Counted from the stretch's first letter, positions 42,424-52,554 are shown. The stretch: 64,000 nucleotides of DNA from Bacillus aquiflavi (GCF_019915265.1 NZ_CP082780.1:1116001-1180000); one strand, 5' to 3'. Notes: a model not told the origin generated them from the sequence alone. A program made the numbers and translations.

Positions 42424-42577
42424 GTGAAACAAAAAAGATTACGATTGATGATCTGTATTTTGTTACTTGCTTGTACGCTCCTCTTTTTTTTATCGCTATG
42501 ATACTAGTAAAGTCACATATGTAAAGGGCTTTCCAACAAAGGATAGCCCAGCGTTGTCTGAATTTTTAGGAGACTAA
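42424..42577 (+). pseudogene. Lipoprotein 3, 5' fragment
   Basis: A third copy of the GTG-started lipoprotein (MKQKRLRLMICILLLACTLL) breaks in a T8 run. It is cut off after the SEFL codons, where unrelated bases and then the lipase copy 2 sequence begin (about 42578-42608). It marks a recombination junction between array units. Confidence 0.8.
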
Positions 42578-42607
42578 ACCAACAAAGTAAGACCACACCA
42601 TTTGCTA

Positions 42608-44035
42608 AAATCAATAAGCATCAAGTCGAAGCAAATGAAATCATCACCGAAACCGGTTCGAATTTACTTAAACAAGCATTCTCGAAAAAATGGAACAAAC
42701 TTAATCACACAAGCTTAACAGCCAATGCAAACAAAGATACGATTACTTTCGATGCAGGAGAGATAAAAGGGAAGATTAATAGTTGGATTGAACATTTAGA
42801 AGATTGTCGGGATGACGTAATAAAAAAATATATGAAAGTTGATGTCCCCTTCGAGGAAAGAAATAAAATGTCATTTTATGATAGATGATATAGACTACAT
42901 TCAACAAGTATATCGAGAACTAAAAGCCGAAGTAGATGAAGTGGAAATGGAGTTTGAAAATACAGTCCGTGTATACCGCTCACCTTTGCGCCAAGCATTA
43001 AATGACATTACACGATTATACAACTCAGTAAACAATGTAAAAGGCGACTTTTCTGGCTTTAAAAATGTCTCAGTCTATGTGCACGGGATCGAATCGAATG
43101 GAGAGCAATTTCTTGAAAGTGCTAAGAAAGCGGCTCAACCAGGCGATGTAATTATGCGTGAAATGAGGAAAGGGAAGAATGAATATTTTGTAGTAAATGA
43201 AGATGGAGGAATAAAGAAAATTGCGGAATTTGAAAAATTAAGATTGAAAAAAGAATTTAAAAATAAACAAGGACGCCTCCACATCGTTTACGATACTGAA
43301 CATAAAAACGAACACCGTCAAGAAACGAGTGACGATGTAGCGAAAAGATTGACGGAAATGGGATTAGTGAACGAAGCGACAAAGATTGATTTGTTTGCCC
43401 ATAGTTATGGTGGGCGAAGGTTTTTCCAATTTGCGATGGACTACCCTGATCAAGTGCGAAGCATAACGACAATTGGGACACCGTACGATAAAAATACGAT
43501 GGGCAAGCTCGGGAATAACGTCTCCATTTTACGCTGGAAATGGGTACAGAAATTAGTTGATAAAGAGCCAACTCAATATAGTGGATATGTAGATCCAAAT
43601 CCAGAAAATAGACGAGTAGATAAAGGAATCGAACATAGTAATGTTTATACTGATATGACGAGCGAAGCGTTAAGCGAGGAGATGACTTATTTGAAAGCGG
43701 CAAATCCAGAAGTGTATCGAAAACTGGAAGAAATGGATATAACCGCAGTGGCAGGATATGATGTCAAAGTCCAGGCTACGAGTCTCCCTACTTATTCTTA
43801 TACTGGAGGACGAGTAGATGTAGAGCAATCATCAAATGATGGTGCTGTCTCAATACAAAGTCAACAAGCGGAATCGTTAGGAGCGTTAATTGATCAGCGT
43901 TTATCATATAAAGTGGATGGAGGAGCGGTTCGCCTTACGAAGCCGCCTCATATTTATGAAATAGAGAATGAGGAGTTTATCGAATTAATTAAAAAAGTAA
44001 ATAAAAACACAACAAGAGTAAGCAAAGGGGGGTGA
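42608..44035 (+). pseudogene. Lipase-like T7SS effector, copy 2 (no start, 1-base insertion)
   Basis: The sequence matches copy 1 from AATAAGCATCAAGTCGAAG onward, but the true start codon and first residues are missing. A TTTT instead of TTT at about 42874-42877 (TCATTTTATG) shifts the N-terminal domain. After it, the frame is open through the whole hydrolase with the AHSYGG elbow. An extra A near 44007 also changes the last residues to NTTRVSKGG. Copy 1 is intact where copy 2 is broken, and the reverse. Expression as a full effector is unlikely. Confidence 0.8.
43158..43270 (+). other. Variable block inside lipase copy 2
   Basis: This counterpart of 39183-39305 encodes KGKNEYFVVNEDGGIKKIAE and onward to NKQGRLHI. 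It differs from copy 1 while both flanks are almost identical, so the difference is local. Confidence 0.6.
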
Positions 44036-45185
44036 AAAGGTTGAGAAAAAAAGCTGTCGTCATTTGCATGTTGTTTATTTCTTCACTCCTACTTATTGGC
44101 TGTGGAAATAAAGTCATATATGTGAAGGGCTTTCCAACAAAGGATAGCCCAGCGTTGTCTGAATTTTTAAGGGGTATGATGCCAGGAAGCGGATATAATT
44201 TTTTGTATGATGTTAACGGGGTTCATGTGTATATAAAAAGAAATAGGAATGAAGATTATAAAGAAGTTTCTTTTCATTACAATAAGGAAGACGAATAAAA
44301 AACATTTTATGAACCGATATTTTATACAAAAGATGTAGAGAAAACCTTTAATAATTTATGGGGAAATGATGAATTCACAGATAAAATAGAACAACAAATC
44401 GCGAATAAGGATGAATTTAACCTCCCAACATTAAAGTTAGAAGAGAAAAATCAATTGTACGTTAAAACAAGACAGAAAGAAACAATATTAGATTTACCTG
44501 AGCTTATGGAAAAATTTAAACTTAAGCCAGATGATGAGTTAGTTTTTAATCTGTATAATATGAATGCTGATCATTTTATTGTATATTTAAAAAATTTAAA
44601 TCAGGAAGAAAAGTTAAATAAATCTATTGCTCTTTTTATTAAACAAGATTTATCGCGTATCGTACCGACAAGTACCGATCCAGAGGCATTTAATAAAACG
44701 TTAGCTAGCGGAGAACTTGATGAATTTCATGATTTATTTTCTAATGTAAAAAGTGATCATAGGTTTGAAAAAACATTCATCTATCGCTTCGTATATGACA
44801 GAAAAGATAAGCAGCTAAAAGAAATTGGTGAAGAAGATTATTTAAGTGAAGACGGCAAATATGTGTATCTTAATGGAGCAAAAGGAAAACTAGAAGATGG
44901 CATTCAACGGATTCAAAAGATTGAAAATTATCTAGCTGGTAACGACACGTACGAAGCGGAATTCAAAATTAGTTTTAAAAAAATCGCAAAAGAAGCGGGC
45001 ATTAAAAGTGCTGCAGGTGTAGGAATAGCTAAAAAATTGTTTATTTTAATAAAGATTATATTATTTTAGGCTTACATTATCATGCCCCTATCGTTGGCGA
45101 TGCCGGTTCAACTAACGTTATCATTGATTTGCAGGGGGATAAAAAGAATCCGACAGCTTATGTCGTTGATTTAGATTGGTTTTAA
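44032..45185 (+). pseudogene. Lipoprotein 4, putative immunity to lipase copy 2 (nonsense codon, late frameshift)
   Basis: The first 40 residues equal lipoprotein 1 (lipobox LIGC), but the middle resembles lipoprotein 2 (SEFLRGMMPGSGYNFLYDV). TAA at 44296-44298 stands where copy 2 has TTA, a point nonsense mutation; the frame then continues open to about 45040. Two extra A in GCTAAAAAATTG (about 45030-45035) shift the last part. Corrected length is 383 residues ending AYVVDLDWF. It follows lipase copy 2 with overlapping ends. Start GTG 44032 or TTG 44041. Confidence 0.75.
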
Positions 45186-45207
45186 AGTTAAGGAGGAGTG
45201 TATTGGG

Positions 45208-45674
45208 GTGAAACAAAAAAGAATACGATTGATGATCTGTATTTTGTTACTTGCTTGTACGCTCCTCTTTTTTTATCGCTATGATACTAGTAAAGTCACA
45301 TATGTGAAGGGCTTTCCAACAAAGGATAGCCCAGCGTTGTCAGAATTTTTAAGAGGGAGTAGATATATATTTTTTGTATGATGTAACGGGGGGGTTGATG
45401 TGTATATAAAAAGAAATAGGAATGAAGATTATAAAGAAGTTTCTTTTCATTACAATAAGGAAGACGAATTAAAAAAAAAAAACATTTTATGAACCGTTAT
45501 TTTATACAAAAGATGTAGAGAAAACCTATTATAATTTATGGGAAAATGATGAATTAACAGATAAGATAGAACAACAAATCGCGAATAAGGATGAATTTAA
45601 CCTCCCAACATTAAAGTTAGAGGGGAAAAAACATTTGTACGTAAACAAGACGGAAAGAAACAATATTAGATTTA
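45208..45674 (+). pseudogene. Lipoprotein 5, decayed and truncated
   Basis: GTG at 45208 behind AAGGAGGAG gives MKQKRIRLMICILLLACTLL with a usable lipobox LLAC. The frame breaks at 45353-45380 (ATATATATTTTTTG and GGGGGGG) and again at an A12 run near 45470-45482. The copy ends at TTAGATTTAC near 45674, where a lipase-derived fragment is joined. Confidence 0.75.
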
Positions 45675-45762
45675 CAGGCGATGTAATTGTAGGTGATGTG
45701 AGGAATGACGGGAAGAAATATTATATTATTTTAGGTAATGGAAAAGGAAAAAGCAATGAATA
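45675..45762 (+). pseudogene. Fragment of a third lipase copy (variable block only)
   Basis: GGCGATGTAATT begins a stretch encoding GDVIVGDVRNDGKKYYIILG, which aligns with GDVIMREMRNGKKEYFIVYK of lipase copy 1 and with copy 2. It is therefore a remnant of another effector variant fused to lipoprotein 5 by deletion. Confidence 0.55.
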
Positions 45763-45822
45763 GATATTATCATCTTGTAGCAAGTGAGGGAAAAAGTCTG
45801 GCTTTAGAAAAGGGGGAAGTTG

Positions 45823-48183
45823 ATGCAGAAGAAAAGAGTATTTTACATATTTATTATCGTAGTTTGTTTTTTAATTTTTTTTCCTACTAATCTAGCTTCA
45901 GCGGAGAACAGCTTAATAAAAATATTAGTTGAAGAGGGTTATGATGGAAAGATTAAAAATAATAAAGGATTTCCGATAAAAATAACAGTGGAAAACGATG
46001 GACCTGATTTCAGCGGAGATTTAGTTGTCGACTATTTTACAGATCACCAAACGGGCGGTGCCCACGTAGTTCGGATCGAAGCACCAAAAGGAAGTAAGAA
46101 AACGTATACGATCTCACTTCCTGGATTATCTGAAAATTATACATATTTAAAACAAAATGAAGCTGGTATCCATTTATATAAAGGGGGCTGGAGAACTGGC
46201 GAGGAAATAAAGTTTAACGGAAAAGACAAATTAGCGCCTCAATTTATAAATACTCCAGCACTTACAAAAGGAATTTTAAGTGAAGATCCAGATAGACTTC
46301 GCGAATTATTCGGGGAAGAAACGTTCCAATTAAATAAAGAAACACTACCAAAAGAATCATTAGGCTTGGAATTTTTTGATTTCTTAATTATTGATCGTTA
46401 TCCAGTCTCACAATTAAGTGAAAAACAGCAGCAAGCGATTGTGAATTGGGTAAAGAACGGTGGGAATTTAATCGTCGGTACATCACCTAACATGAACAAA
46501 ACATTAGGTCATTTATCGAAATTTATCCCAATGGAAATGGAGACAGAACAAACTCTTCACGATTTATCTTTTTTAAAAACAGAACAAAGTGAGCAAATAG
46601 ATTTTCAACAATTAACCGTAACAACTGGTGCTGTCGATAACGAAGCAATTGTGTTAAAAACAGCAGACTCAATGCCAGTTATCATTCAGAAAAAAATTGG
46701 CAAAGGAAGTGTTGTCCAAACAACATTTTCATTAAGTAACGAACAGTTATCAACGTGGAAAGGGTATGAAAGCTGGTTTAAGACGATGGTAGAGGAAATT
46801 GATCAGAAGCAAATAAAAAATCATCCTCAATCACCCGATCGTTATTTTGATCCTCTTTATAAAATTTTTGCTGCAGTGAATGAATATTTTTCTTCTCAAT
46901 TTAAAATAAGTTTTTTAGTCATCTTTTTAATTGTGTATCTTCTTATCGTTGGACCTGGTTCTTATTATGTTTTAAGAAGGTTTGATAAACGCGAACATGC
47001 TTGGTGGCTTATTCCTGCTTTTTCACTAGTCGCTTCAGCTGCACTGTTTGGGATCGGTGCAAAGGATCGGCTTTCAAAACCGCAAATAAGTCAACTGGGT
47101 GTATATAGTGTAAAGGATAATGGATTAAATGGGTATATGGCAGTATCATTTTTCTCCAATAAAGGTGGAGAATATCAACTTGCGAACGCAAAAGATGAAT
47201 TTATCAGCATTCCTAAATTGTTAGATCGGCCTTTTGAAGATCAAAAACAATTTTCAATGCTTGAGGAAACAGGAACAGAACGAATGACAATTTTTCCAAA
47301 TGTGGAATATTGGTCAACGCGAACCGTATATGGAAAAGCACAAAAGCAAGATGTTGGTCATTTTGAAGTTGACCTCACTATAGAGGAAGGAGCTTTAGTT
47401 GGAACGATTAAGAACAATTTACCTTTTGATTTTGAAAATATATACGCTCTTGTTGGTAAGGAGAAATATGAGCTTGGCAATGTTATTCAGGGAGGAACAT
47501 TACATGTGCGTGAGCGACTGAATCAGAAAATATTATCGTCTCCGACTGAACTTACTTACGATCATTTCAATGCGATAAATAAGGAAAAAATCGCTTCCGT
47601 CAAAAAGGAAAGCATGGAGTACATTACATCAGAATATTTATTAAACGATGCCCGCAAGGAAAATTTGCCAGTTATAATTGGTTATACAACTGACCCAGTT
47701 AATAAAGTGCAGATGAAAGGTAAACAAGGAGATACAACATCCCTATCGTTAATTTCACAGCCATTTTTAGTTGATGATCAATTTGAAGGAGCGTTCAGGT
47801 TAGAATCAAACATGTTTAGTTATGAAATAGTCGTTATCGATGGGGTAGCGCCTGATAACTATAATGGTACTTCAAAGGGGGCTCTACTTGAAAACGGAGT
47901 ATACGACTTTGTTGTACATCTTCCGAAACAAATTAGAGTAGACAAAACATTATTTAAAAGACTGGAAATGAGTTTTTGGGATCAAGAGCTTAATTATTCG
48001 ATTTTAAATCATAAAACGGGTCAATTTGAACCAATTACTACTTCCCGTCACGATATTACGGACAATGTTAACCATTATATACATGAAGATGGCGAGCTAA
48101 TTATTAGACTGAAAAAATCAACAATAGAAAGTATCCATGTTTCAATGCCAAGTATTAGATTGGAAGGGGAGGGACTGCAATGA
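45823..48183 (+). CDS. GldG-like membrane protein of an ABC-2 transporter module
   Basis: The 786-residue product has an N-terminal signal segment (FYIFIIVVCFLIFFPTNLASA) and an extracellular beta-rich region. A glutamine-amidotransferase-like fold follows near 185-235 (FFDFLIIDRYP, QQAIVNWVKNGGNLIVG). Two membrane helices lie at about 365-410 (FLVIFLIVYLLIVGPGSYYVL, WLIPAFSLVASAALFGIG), then a long beta-rich C-terminal part. This layout is like auxiliary subunits encoded with ABC-2 transporters, such as GldG. The ATG at 45823 lies six bases behind AGGGGG. It overlaps the ATPase gene by four bases (ATGA). Its substrate is unknown. Confidence 0.75.
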   Translation: MQKKRVFYIFIIVVCFLIFFPTNLASAENSLIKILVEEGYDGKIKNNKGFPIKITVENDGPDFSGDLVVDYFTDHQTGGAHVVRIEAPKGSKKTYTISLPGLSENYTYLKQNEAGIHLYKGGWRTGEEIKFNGKDKLAPQFINTPALTKGILSEDPDRLRELFGEETFQLNKETLPKESLGLEFFDFLIIDRYPVSQLSEKQQQAIVNWVKNGGNLIVGTSPNMNKTLGHLSKFIPMEMETEQTLHDLSFLKTEQSEQIDFQQLTVTTGAVDNEAIVLKTADSMPVIIQKKIGKGSVVQTTFSLSNEQLSTWKGYESWFKTMVEEIDQKQIKNHPQSPDRYFDPLYKIFAAVNEYFSSQFKISFLVIFLIVYLLIVGPGSYYVLRRFDKREHAWWLIPAFSLVASAALFGIGAKDRLSKPQISQLGVYSVKDNGLNGYMAVSFFSNKGGEYQLANAKDEFISIPKLLDRPFEDQKQFSMLEETGTERMTIFPNVEYWSTRTVYGKAQKQDVGHFEVDLTIEEGALVGTIKNNLPFDFENIYALVGKEKYELGNVIQGGTLHVRERLNQKILSSPTELTYDHFNAINKEKIASVKKESMEYITSEYLLNDARKENLPVIIGYTTDPVNKVQMKGKQGDTTSLSLISQPFLVDDQFEGAFRLESNMFSYEIVVIDGVAPDNYNGTSKGALLENGVYDFVVHLPKQIRVDKTLFKRLEMSFWDQELNYSILNHKTGQFEPITTSRHDITDNVNHYIHEDGELIIRLKKSTIESIHVSMPSIRLEGEGLQ

Positions 48184-49115
48184 TTAAGGTCATCAATTTA
48201 ACGAAGCGATATGGCAATTTTACAGCACTTGATCGTTTAAATCTCCAAATAGATAAAGGAACAGTCTTTGGATTTGTAGGACAAAACGGAGCGGGAAAAT
48301 CGACAACATTTTCAATTTTGGCGACTTTATTATCACCGACATCAGGAACAGCATTTATTAACGGATATAATATTTCTATCGAACCAGAGCAAGTACGAAA
48401 ACAAATCGGCTATATGCCTGATTTCTTCGGTGTATATGACCAGCTAAAGGCATATGAATATTTAGACTTTTATGGTGCTAGTTATGGAATAACTGTAAAA
48501 GAACGGAATGGATTAATCCCCCAATTGTTAGAATTAGTTAACTTGTCTCATAAACGAGACGCTTATGTTGATCTTCTTTCAAGAGGGATGAAACAGCGCT
48601 TATGTTTAGCTCGTTCTCTTATACATGACCCTGAAGTACTTATCCTTGATGAACCGGCATCTGGCTTAGATCCGAAGGCTCGGATGGAGATGAGGGAGAT
48701 TTTAAAAGAATTAAAAGAAATGGGAAAGACAATACTCATCTCCTCTCATATTCTCAAAGAATTAGCGGAAACGTGCGATGTTCTCGGGATTATTGATGAA
48801 GGTAAGCTTATTACAAAAGGAACGGTTGCCGAAATTCAACAAAGGTTAAAAGGAGAAGCAGTGATTGTTGTAAAAGTTAATGGCGATCGTGCGGAAGCGA
48901 TAGCTTTTTTTGAAGACGATCATCACGTTTCCAAAGTAATCGTTCACGAAGAAGAATCGAGCTTTGAGTTATTATATCGAGGAGATAAAGAAGAACAAGC
49001 TTTATTATTACAGCGAGCCCTAAAACAGAATATTCCAGTTATTAGTTTTTCTGAAGTAGAAACAAATCTCGAAGATGTGTTTATGGAAATGATGAAAGGA
49101 GTGGAACAAACATGA
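48180..49115 (+). CDS. ABC transporter ATP-binding protein (ABC-2 exporter type)
   Basis: The 311-residue ATPase has Walker A GQNGAGKST, Q-loop region YMPDFFGVYDQL, signature LSRGMKQRL, Walker B VLILDEPASGLDP and the H-loop SSHI. A C-terminal 80-residue extension is typical of exporter-type (DRA/CcmA-like) ATPases. It overlaps both neighbours by four bases, so it is one subunit of a complex with the upstream GldG-like protein and the downstream permease. Confidence 0.9.
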   Translation: MIKVINLTKRYGNFTALDRLNLQIDKGTVFGFVGQNGAGKSTTFSILATLLSPTSGTAFINGYNISIEPEQVRKQIGYMPDFFGVYDQLKAYEYLDFYGASYGITVKERNGLIPQLLELVNLSHKRDAYVDLLSRGMKQRLCLARSLIHDPEVLILDEPASGLDPKARMEMREILKELKEMGKTILISSHILKELAETCDVLGIIDEGKLITKGTVAEIQQRLKGEAVIVVKVNGDRAEAIAFFEDDHHVSKVIVHEEESSFELLYRGDKEEQALLLQRALKQNIPVISFSEVETNLEDVFMEMMKGVEQT

Positions 49116-49960
49116 GAAATTTATTGATAAACCCAGTACTAAATAAAGAATTTAAACTGCGTTTCCGCTCTGCAAAATCTTTTTTAGGAATCTTCTTTTA
49201 TCTATTAGTCGTAAGTATCATCGTTCTCGGCTTAATTTTTCTTGAATCAATTAGCTCTGGCGTTAATTTTTTTGGGACCCACCAAAGTCGAACAACGTTT
49301 CATTTACTTTCGTTTTTACAGCTCGTTTTAATTTTATTTATGACCCCAGGGTTAACTGCTGGGGTCATTAGCAGCGAACGGGAAAAACAAACATTAAATA
49401 TTTTATTAACAACGAGTCAAAGCTCAACAAGTATTATAATCGGCAAGCTTATTTCGGCCTTTTCATATTTATTATTCTTAATTATTGCTAGTCTTCCTAT
49501 TTATAGCTTTGTGTTTTTGTTCGGAGGTGTTTCTCCTGGCCAATTAATGATAACGTTAGCTTTTTATTTATTTACTACTTTTGCATTTGGGAGTATAGGC
49601 ATTTTATTTTCGACTCTTTTTCGTAAAACAATCATTTCAATTGTAACGACATATGGGGTAACACTGTTTTTGTTTGTAGGGACTGGTGTGTTAGCAATTA
49701 TTATTATGGGGATTTCTAGCAAACAAGTAACATTTTCATTTCTTCCATACTTTTTAGCGACCTTTAACCCGGGGATTGTATTATTAGACATTTTCGATGT
49801 GATGCTTGTAGATCGAGTGTATCTTATAACAGGAGGAAATCAAATGCCACTTTGGATCGCTTATATTATTACATATACAGTTATTATGTTGTTGGCATTA
49901 TTTCTAAGTATTCGGAAACTCCGCCCAAGTATGAATGTAAAAGAAATGTCTAAGGAATGA
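49112..49960 (+). CDS. ABC-2 type permease
   Basis: The 282-residue integral membrane protein has about six hydrophobic helices and the ABC-2 hallmark SSEREKQTLNILLTT between helices 2 and 3. The fourth to sixth helices include FGSIGILFSTLFRK and WIAYIITYTVIMLLALFLS. The start overlaps the ATPase stop (ATGA). It probably forms the channel of the exporter; substrate unknown. Confidence 0.9.
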   Translation: MRNLLINPVLNKEFKLRFRSAKSFLGIFFYLLVVSIIVLGLIFLESISSGVNFFGTHQSRTTFHLLSFLQLVLILFMTPGLTAGVISSEREKQTLNILLTTSQSSTSIIIGKLISAFSYLLFLIIASLPIYSFVFLFGGVSPGQLMITLAFYLFTTFAFGSIGILFSTLFRKTIISIVTTYGVTLFLFVGTGVLAIIIMGISSKQVTFSFLPYFLATFNPGIVLLDIFDVMLVDRVYLITGGNQMPLWIAYIITYTVIMLLALFLSIRKLRPSMNVKEMSKE

Positions 49961-49964
49961 GAGA

Positions 49965-51542
49965 ATGGATGAAAAAAAAAAAAACAATTCCTTACCTTAC
50001 TGAAGGCTGTCCGTCATCAGCTTACAAAGCAGCATATTTTAAAAGAAGGACAACAAATGCTCGTGTATAGCGGATGTGTGCTGTTAATTTTCCTTATCTT
50101 TGCGAGATTCATTGTTCTTCCATTTTTATTGCGGTATTTTTTTATTTTGATTGGGGTTTTATGTCTCATCTTTATGTTTCGAATATGGAAGAGAAGACCT
50201 AATTTGTACGATGCTGCGGCTATTTATAATAAATTTGTCCCTGATGATCGTGTCATTACGGCGATGTCTTTTTTACAAGAGGATGGACTGATAAAGCGGC
50301 TGCAATTAATCGATACTGTTGATCATATGAGAAGACAGCAGCAAATAGTGTTAAAGAGAAAAAAACAAATGTTCAACTTCCAACACTTACTATCAGGAGG
50401 AGTTCTAATAAGCATTGCATGTTTATTAATGTTTTTCCCAAATGAAAAAGATGAATATTGCGAGCAAAAAAAACAAAAGAATTACAACTGATGAAAAAGA
50501 ACGAAAAGGAATTAGCAACTATTGAGAAAAAAATAACTGATTCGATCGCAAAAGAAGAAGTTGAAAAAGCAAGAAAGGAAATAAGTAAACACGATACTGC
50601 TGATGATGCTTTAACAGAGCTTGTAAAACAAACGAACGAGCTTCAATTAAAGGAATTAAAAGAAAAGGAAAAAGGAGAAGAGTTGCAAAAGTGGCAGCAA
50701 CAACTTGATGAAGCTGGATTGTCTGAATTATCAAAAGCAATCGAAGCGAAAGATACAGCACAAGTAGAAAATGAGCTAGAAAAAAACTGAAAAAAAAACG
50801 AGAGGATCTTAATAACGAACAAAAAAGCGCTTTAAATCAGTTCTCGAAAATGGAAAACGGAAAAATAGGACAACAAGTTTCTGCGATGCAAAAGAAAATA
50901 GATGAAGCATTACAAGCAGACGAGAGGATGGCTTCTCTTTCTGCGGTTCAAAAAGAACTGGTTGCACAAGCAGAAAATTTGAAACAGGAGATGGTAGCAA
51001 ACGGATTGAATCCTACAACAACAAATTTGTCTTCTTCATCTCAACGATATGGAAAAAATCAGGAAAATGATAGTAAAGATAGTGGAGCTAATGAACATAT
51101 AGGCACAGAAAAAGAAAGCGAGAGCGGAAATGAAACAAGCTCGAACGCAAAAAAAGAGAATGAGAGCGGAAATGAAACAGACTCATTGAAAGCAGAAAAA
51201 GAGAGCAGTAATAGTAATAAAGAGGGAATTAGTTCACAAATAGAAAACAGTAACGAAAAAGGATCAGAGTTGGATGCAAATTCTCAGCATCTTCTTACTT
51301 TTCCTGAAAGAATTACTGGGGATCATCATATAAAAGAAGATTTTGGCTCATTCGAAAAAGGTCAAGAGCAACAAGCAGAAAATGATGAGCTTGTTTTAAA
51401 GGGAAGCATACGACCGTATGAAGAGGTATACGGACAATATGAAGAGGCTTATAGAGAAAGTATTAACCGGATGAAACTTCCACATGACTTAGAGGATATT
51501 GTAAAAGCCTATTTTTTAAATGTAGATCCAAATAAGGAGTGA
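49965..51542 (+). pseudogene. Helical membrane protein of the MoxR/vWA module (three frameshifts in A runs)
   Basis: ATG at 49965 is behind AAGGA, but the A13 run at 49972-49984 leaves the start out of frame with the body. The body then breaks at the A8 run 50466-50473 and the A7 run 50780-50786. Adding one A to each gives a single 526-residue protein. It has three membrane helices (two at about 35-75, one near 145), a coiled coil rich in Lys/Glu, a Ser/Asn/Glu-rich low-complexity stretch, and a C-terminal segment with KLPHDLEDIVKAYF. The end is followed four bases later by moxR. The family is unrecognised. Neighbouring genes are intact, which makes three independent real lesions in one gene surprising. 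Confidence 0.7.
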
Positions 51543-51546
51543 CGCT

Positions 51547-52554
51547 ATGTCGGATATTAACGAAATAGAACGGAAATTTATTGCTGGAGCAGAAAAAATG
51601 GCAAATGTAAGACAAGAAAAAAAAAAATTTATTGTTGGACAAGAGGAAGTAATTGATCAAGTATTGTGGAGTATTTTTTCGGGTGGACATGCTCTTTTAG
51701 AAGGGCTTCCCGGTTTAGGGAAGACGATGTTAATAAAGACAATTTCCGAATCGTTATCATTAGCATTTTCCCGAATACAATTTACCCCTGATTTAATGCC
51801 AGCAGACATAACTGGCACGATGATCCTGCAACCGGATGAACAAGGAAGACAGCGGTTTAAATTCCACGAAGGACCGCTATTTTCCAATATCGTGTTAGCA
51901 GATGAAATTAACCGAGCAACACCAAAAACTCAAAGTGCCTTACTAGAAGCGATGGGAGAACGAACGGTTACAGTTATGGGGAAAACAAAGAAAATGTTAA
52001 CCCCTTTTTTTGTGTTAGCAACGCAAAACCCAATTGATTTGGAAGGAACGTACCCATTACCTGAGGCACAGCTTGATCGCTTTATGAGTAAAATTCATGT
52101 TGAATACCCGACGGCTGAGCAATTAAAAGAAATTGCGCTTAGGACAACTGGAACAGAGCAAATAAAATTAACCGAAGTAATTGATGGAAAGGAAGTTGTC
52201 GCAATCCAGCAACTGTGCAAAGAAGTATTAATTTCTTCAGAAATTTTAACATTGGCTGTAGCGATTATATGTGCAACACAGCCCCGCTCAGACGATGCTC
52301 CACAATCTGTAAAGCAATTTGTGCAATACGGAAGCGGACCTCGTGGATTACAAAGTCTTATTCATATGGCAAAAACGAGAGCATTGTTTTCAGGGCGTTA
52401 TCATGTTTCGATTGGAGACATTAAACATGTGGCACGACCAGTTTTGCGGCACCGGTTAATTTTAAACTTTGAAGGGGAAGCAAGCGGGATTTCCCCAGAC
52501 ACAATCATAGAAGAAGCAATAGCATCTGTCCGAAAACAGGGAGCGGCTATTTAA
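51547..52554 (+). CDS. MoxR-family AAA+ ATPase
   Basis: The 335-residue AAA+ protein has Walker A LEGLPGLGKTML, TPDLMPADITG, Walker B VLADEINRATPKTQ, sensor ATQNPIDLEGTYPLPEAQLDRF and a C-terminal lid. MoxR proteins act as chaperones that remodel or load metal-binding or vWA-domain partners. Such partners are encoded immediately downstream (DUF58 and two vWA genes). It overlaps the DUF58 gene by one base. Confidence 0.94.
   Translation: MSDINEIERKFIAGAEKMANVRQEKKKFIVGQEEVIDQVLWSIFSGGHALLEGLPGLGKTMLIKTISESLSLAFSRIQFTPDLMPADITGTMILQPDEQGRQRFKFHEGPLFSNIVLADEINRATPKTQSALLEAMGERTVTVMGKTKKMLTPFFVLATQNPIDLEGTYPLPEAQLDRFMSKIHVEYPTAEQLKEIALRTTGTEQIKLTEVIDGKEVVAIQQLCKEVLISSEILTLAVAIICATQPRSDDAPQSVKQFVQYGSGPRGLQSLIHMAKTRALFSGRYHVSIGDIKHVARPVLRHRLILNFEGEASGISPDTIIEEAIASVRKQGAAI

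Noticed and set aside
43257-43703. A 148-codon minus-strand open frame, also at 39299-39739
   Set aside because: It is antisense to the lipase in both copies and has no ribosome site; it is conserved only because the lipase is duplicated.
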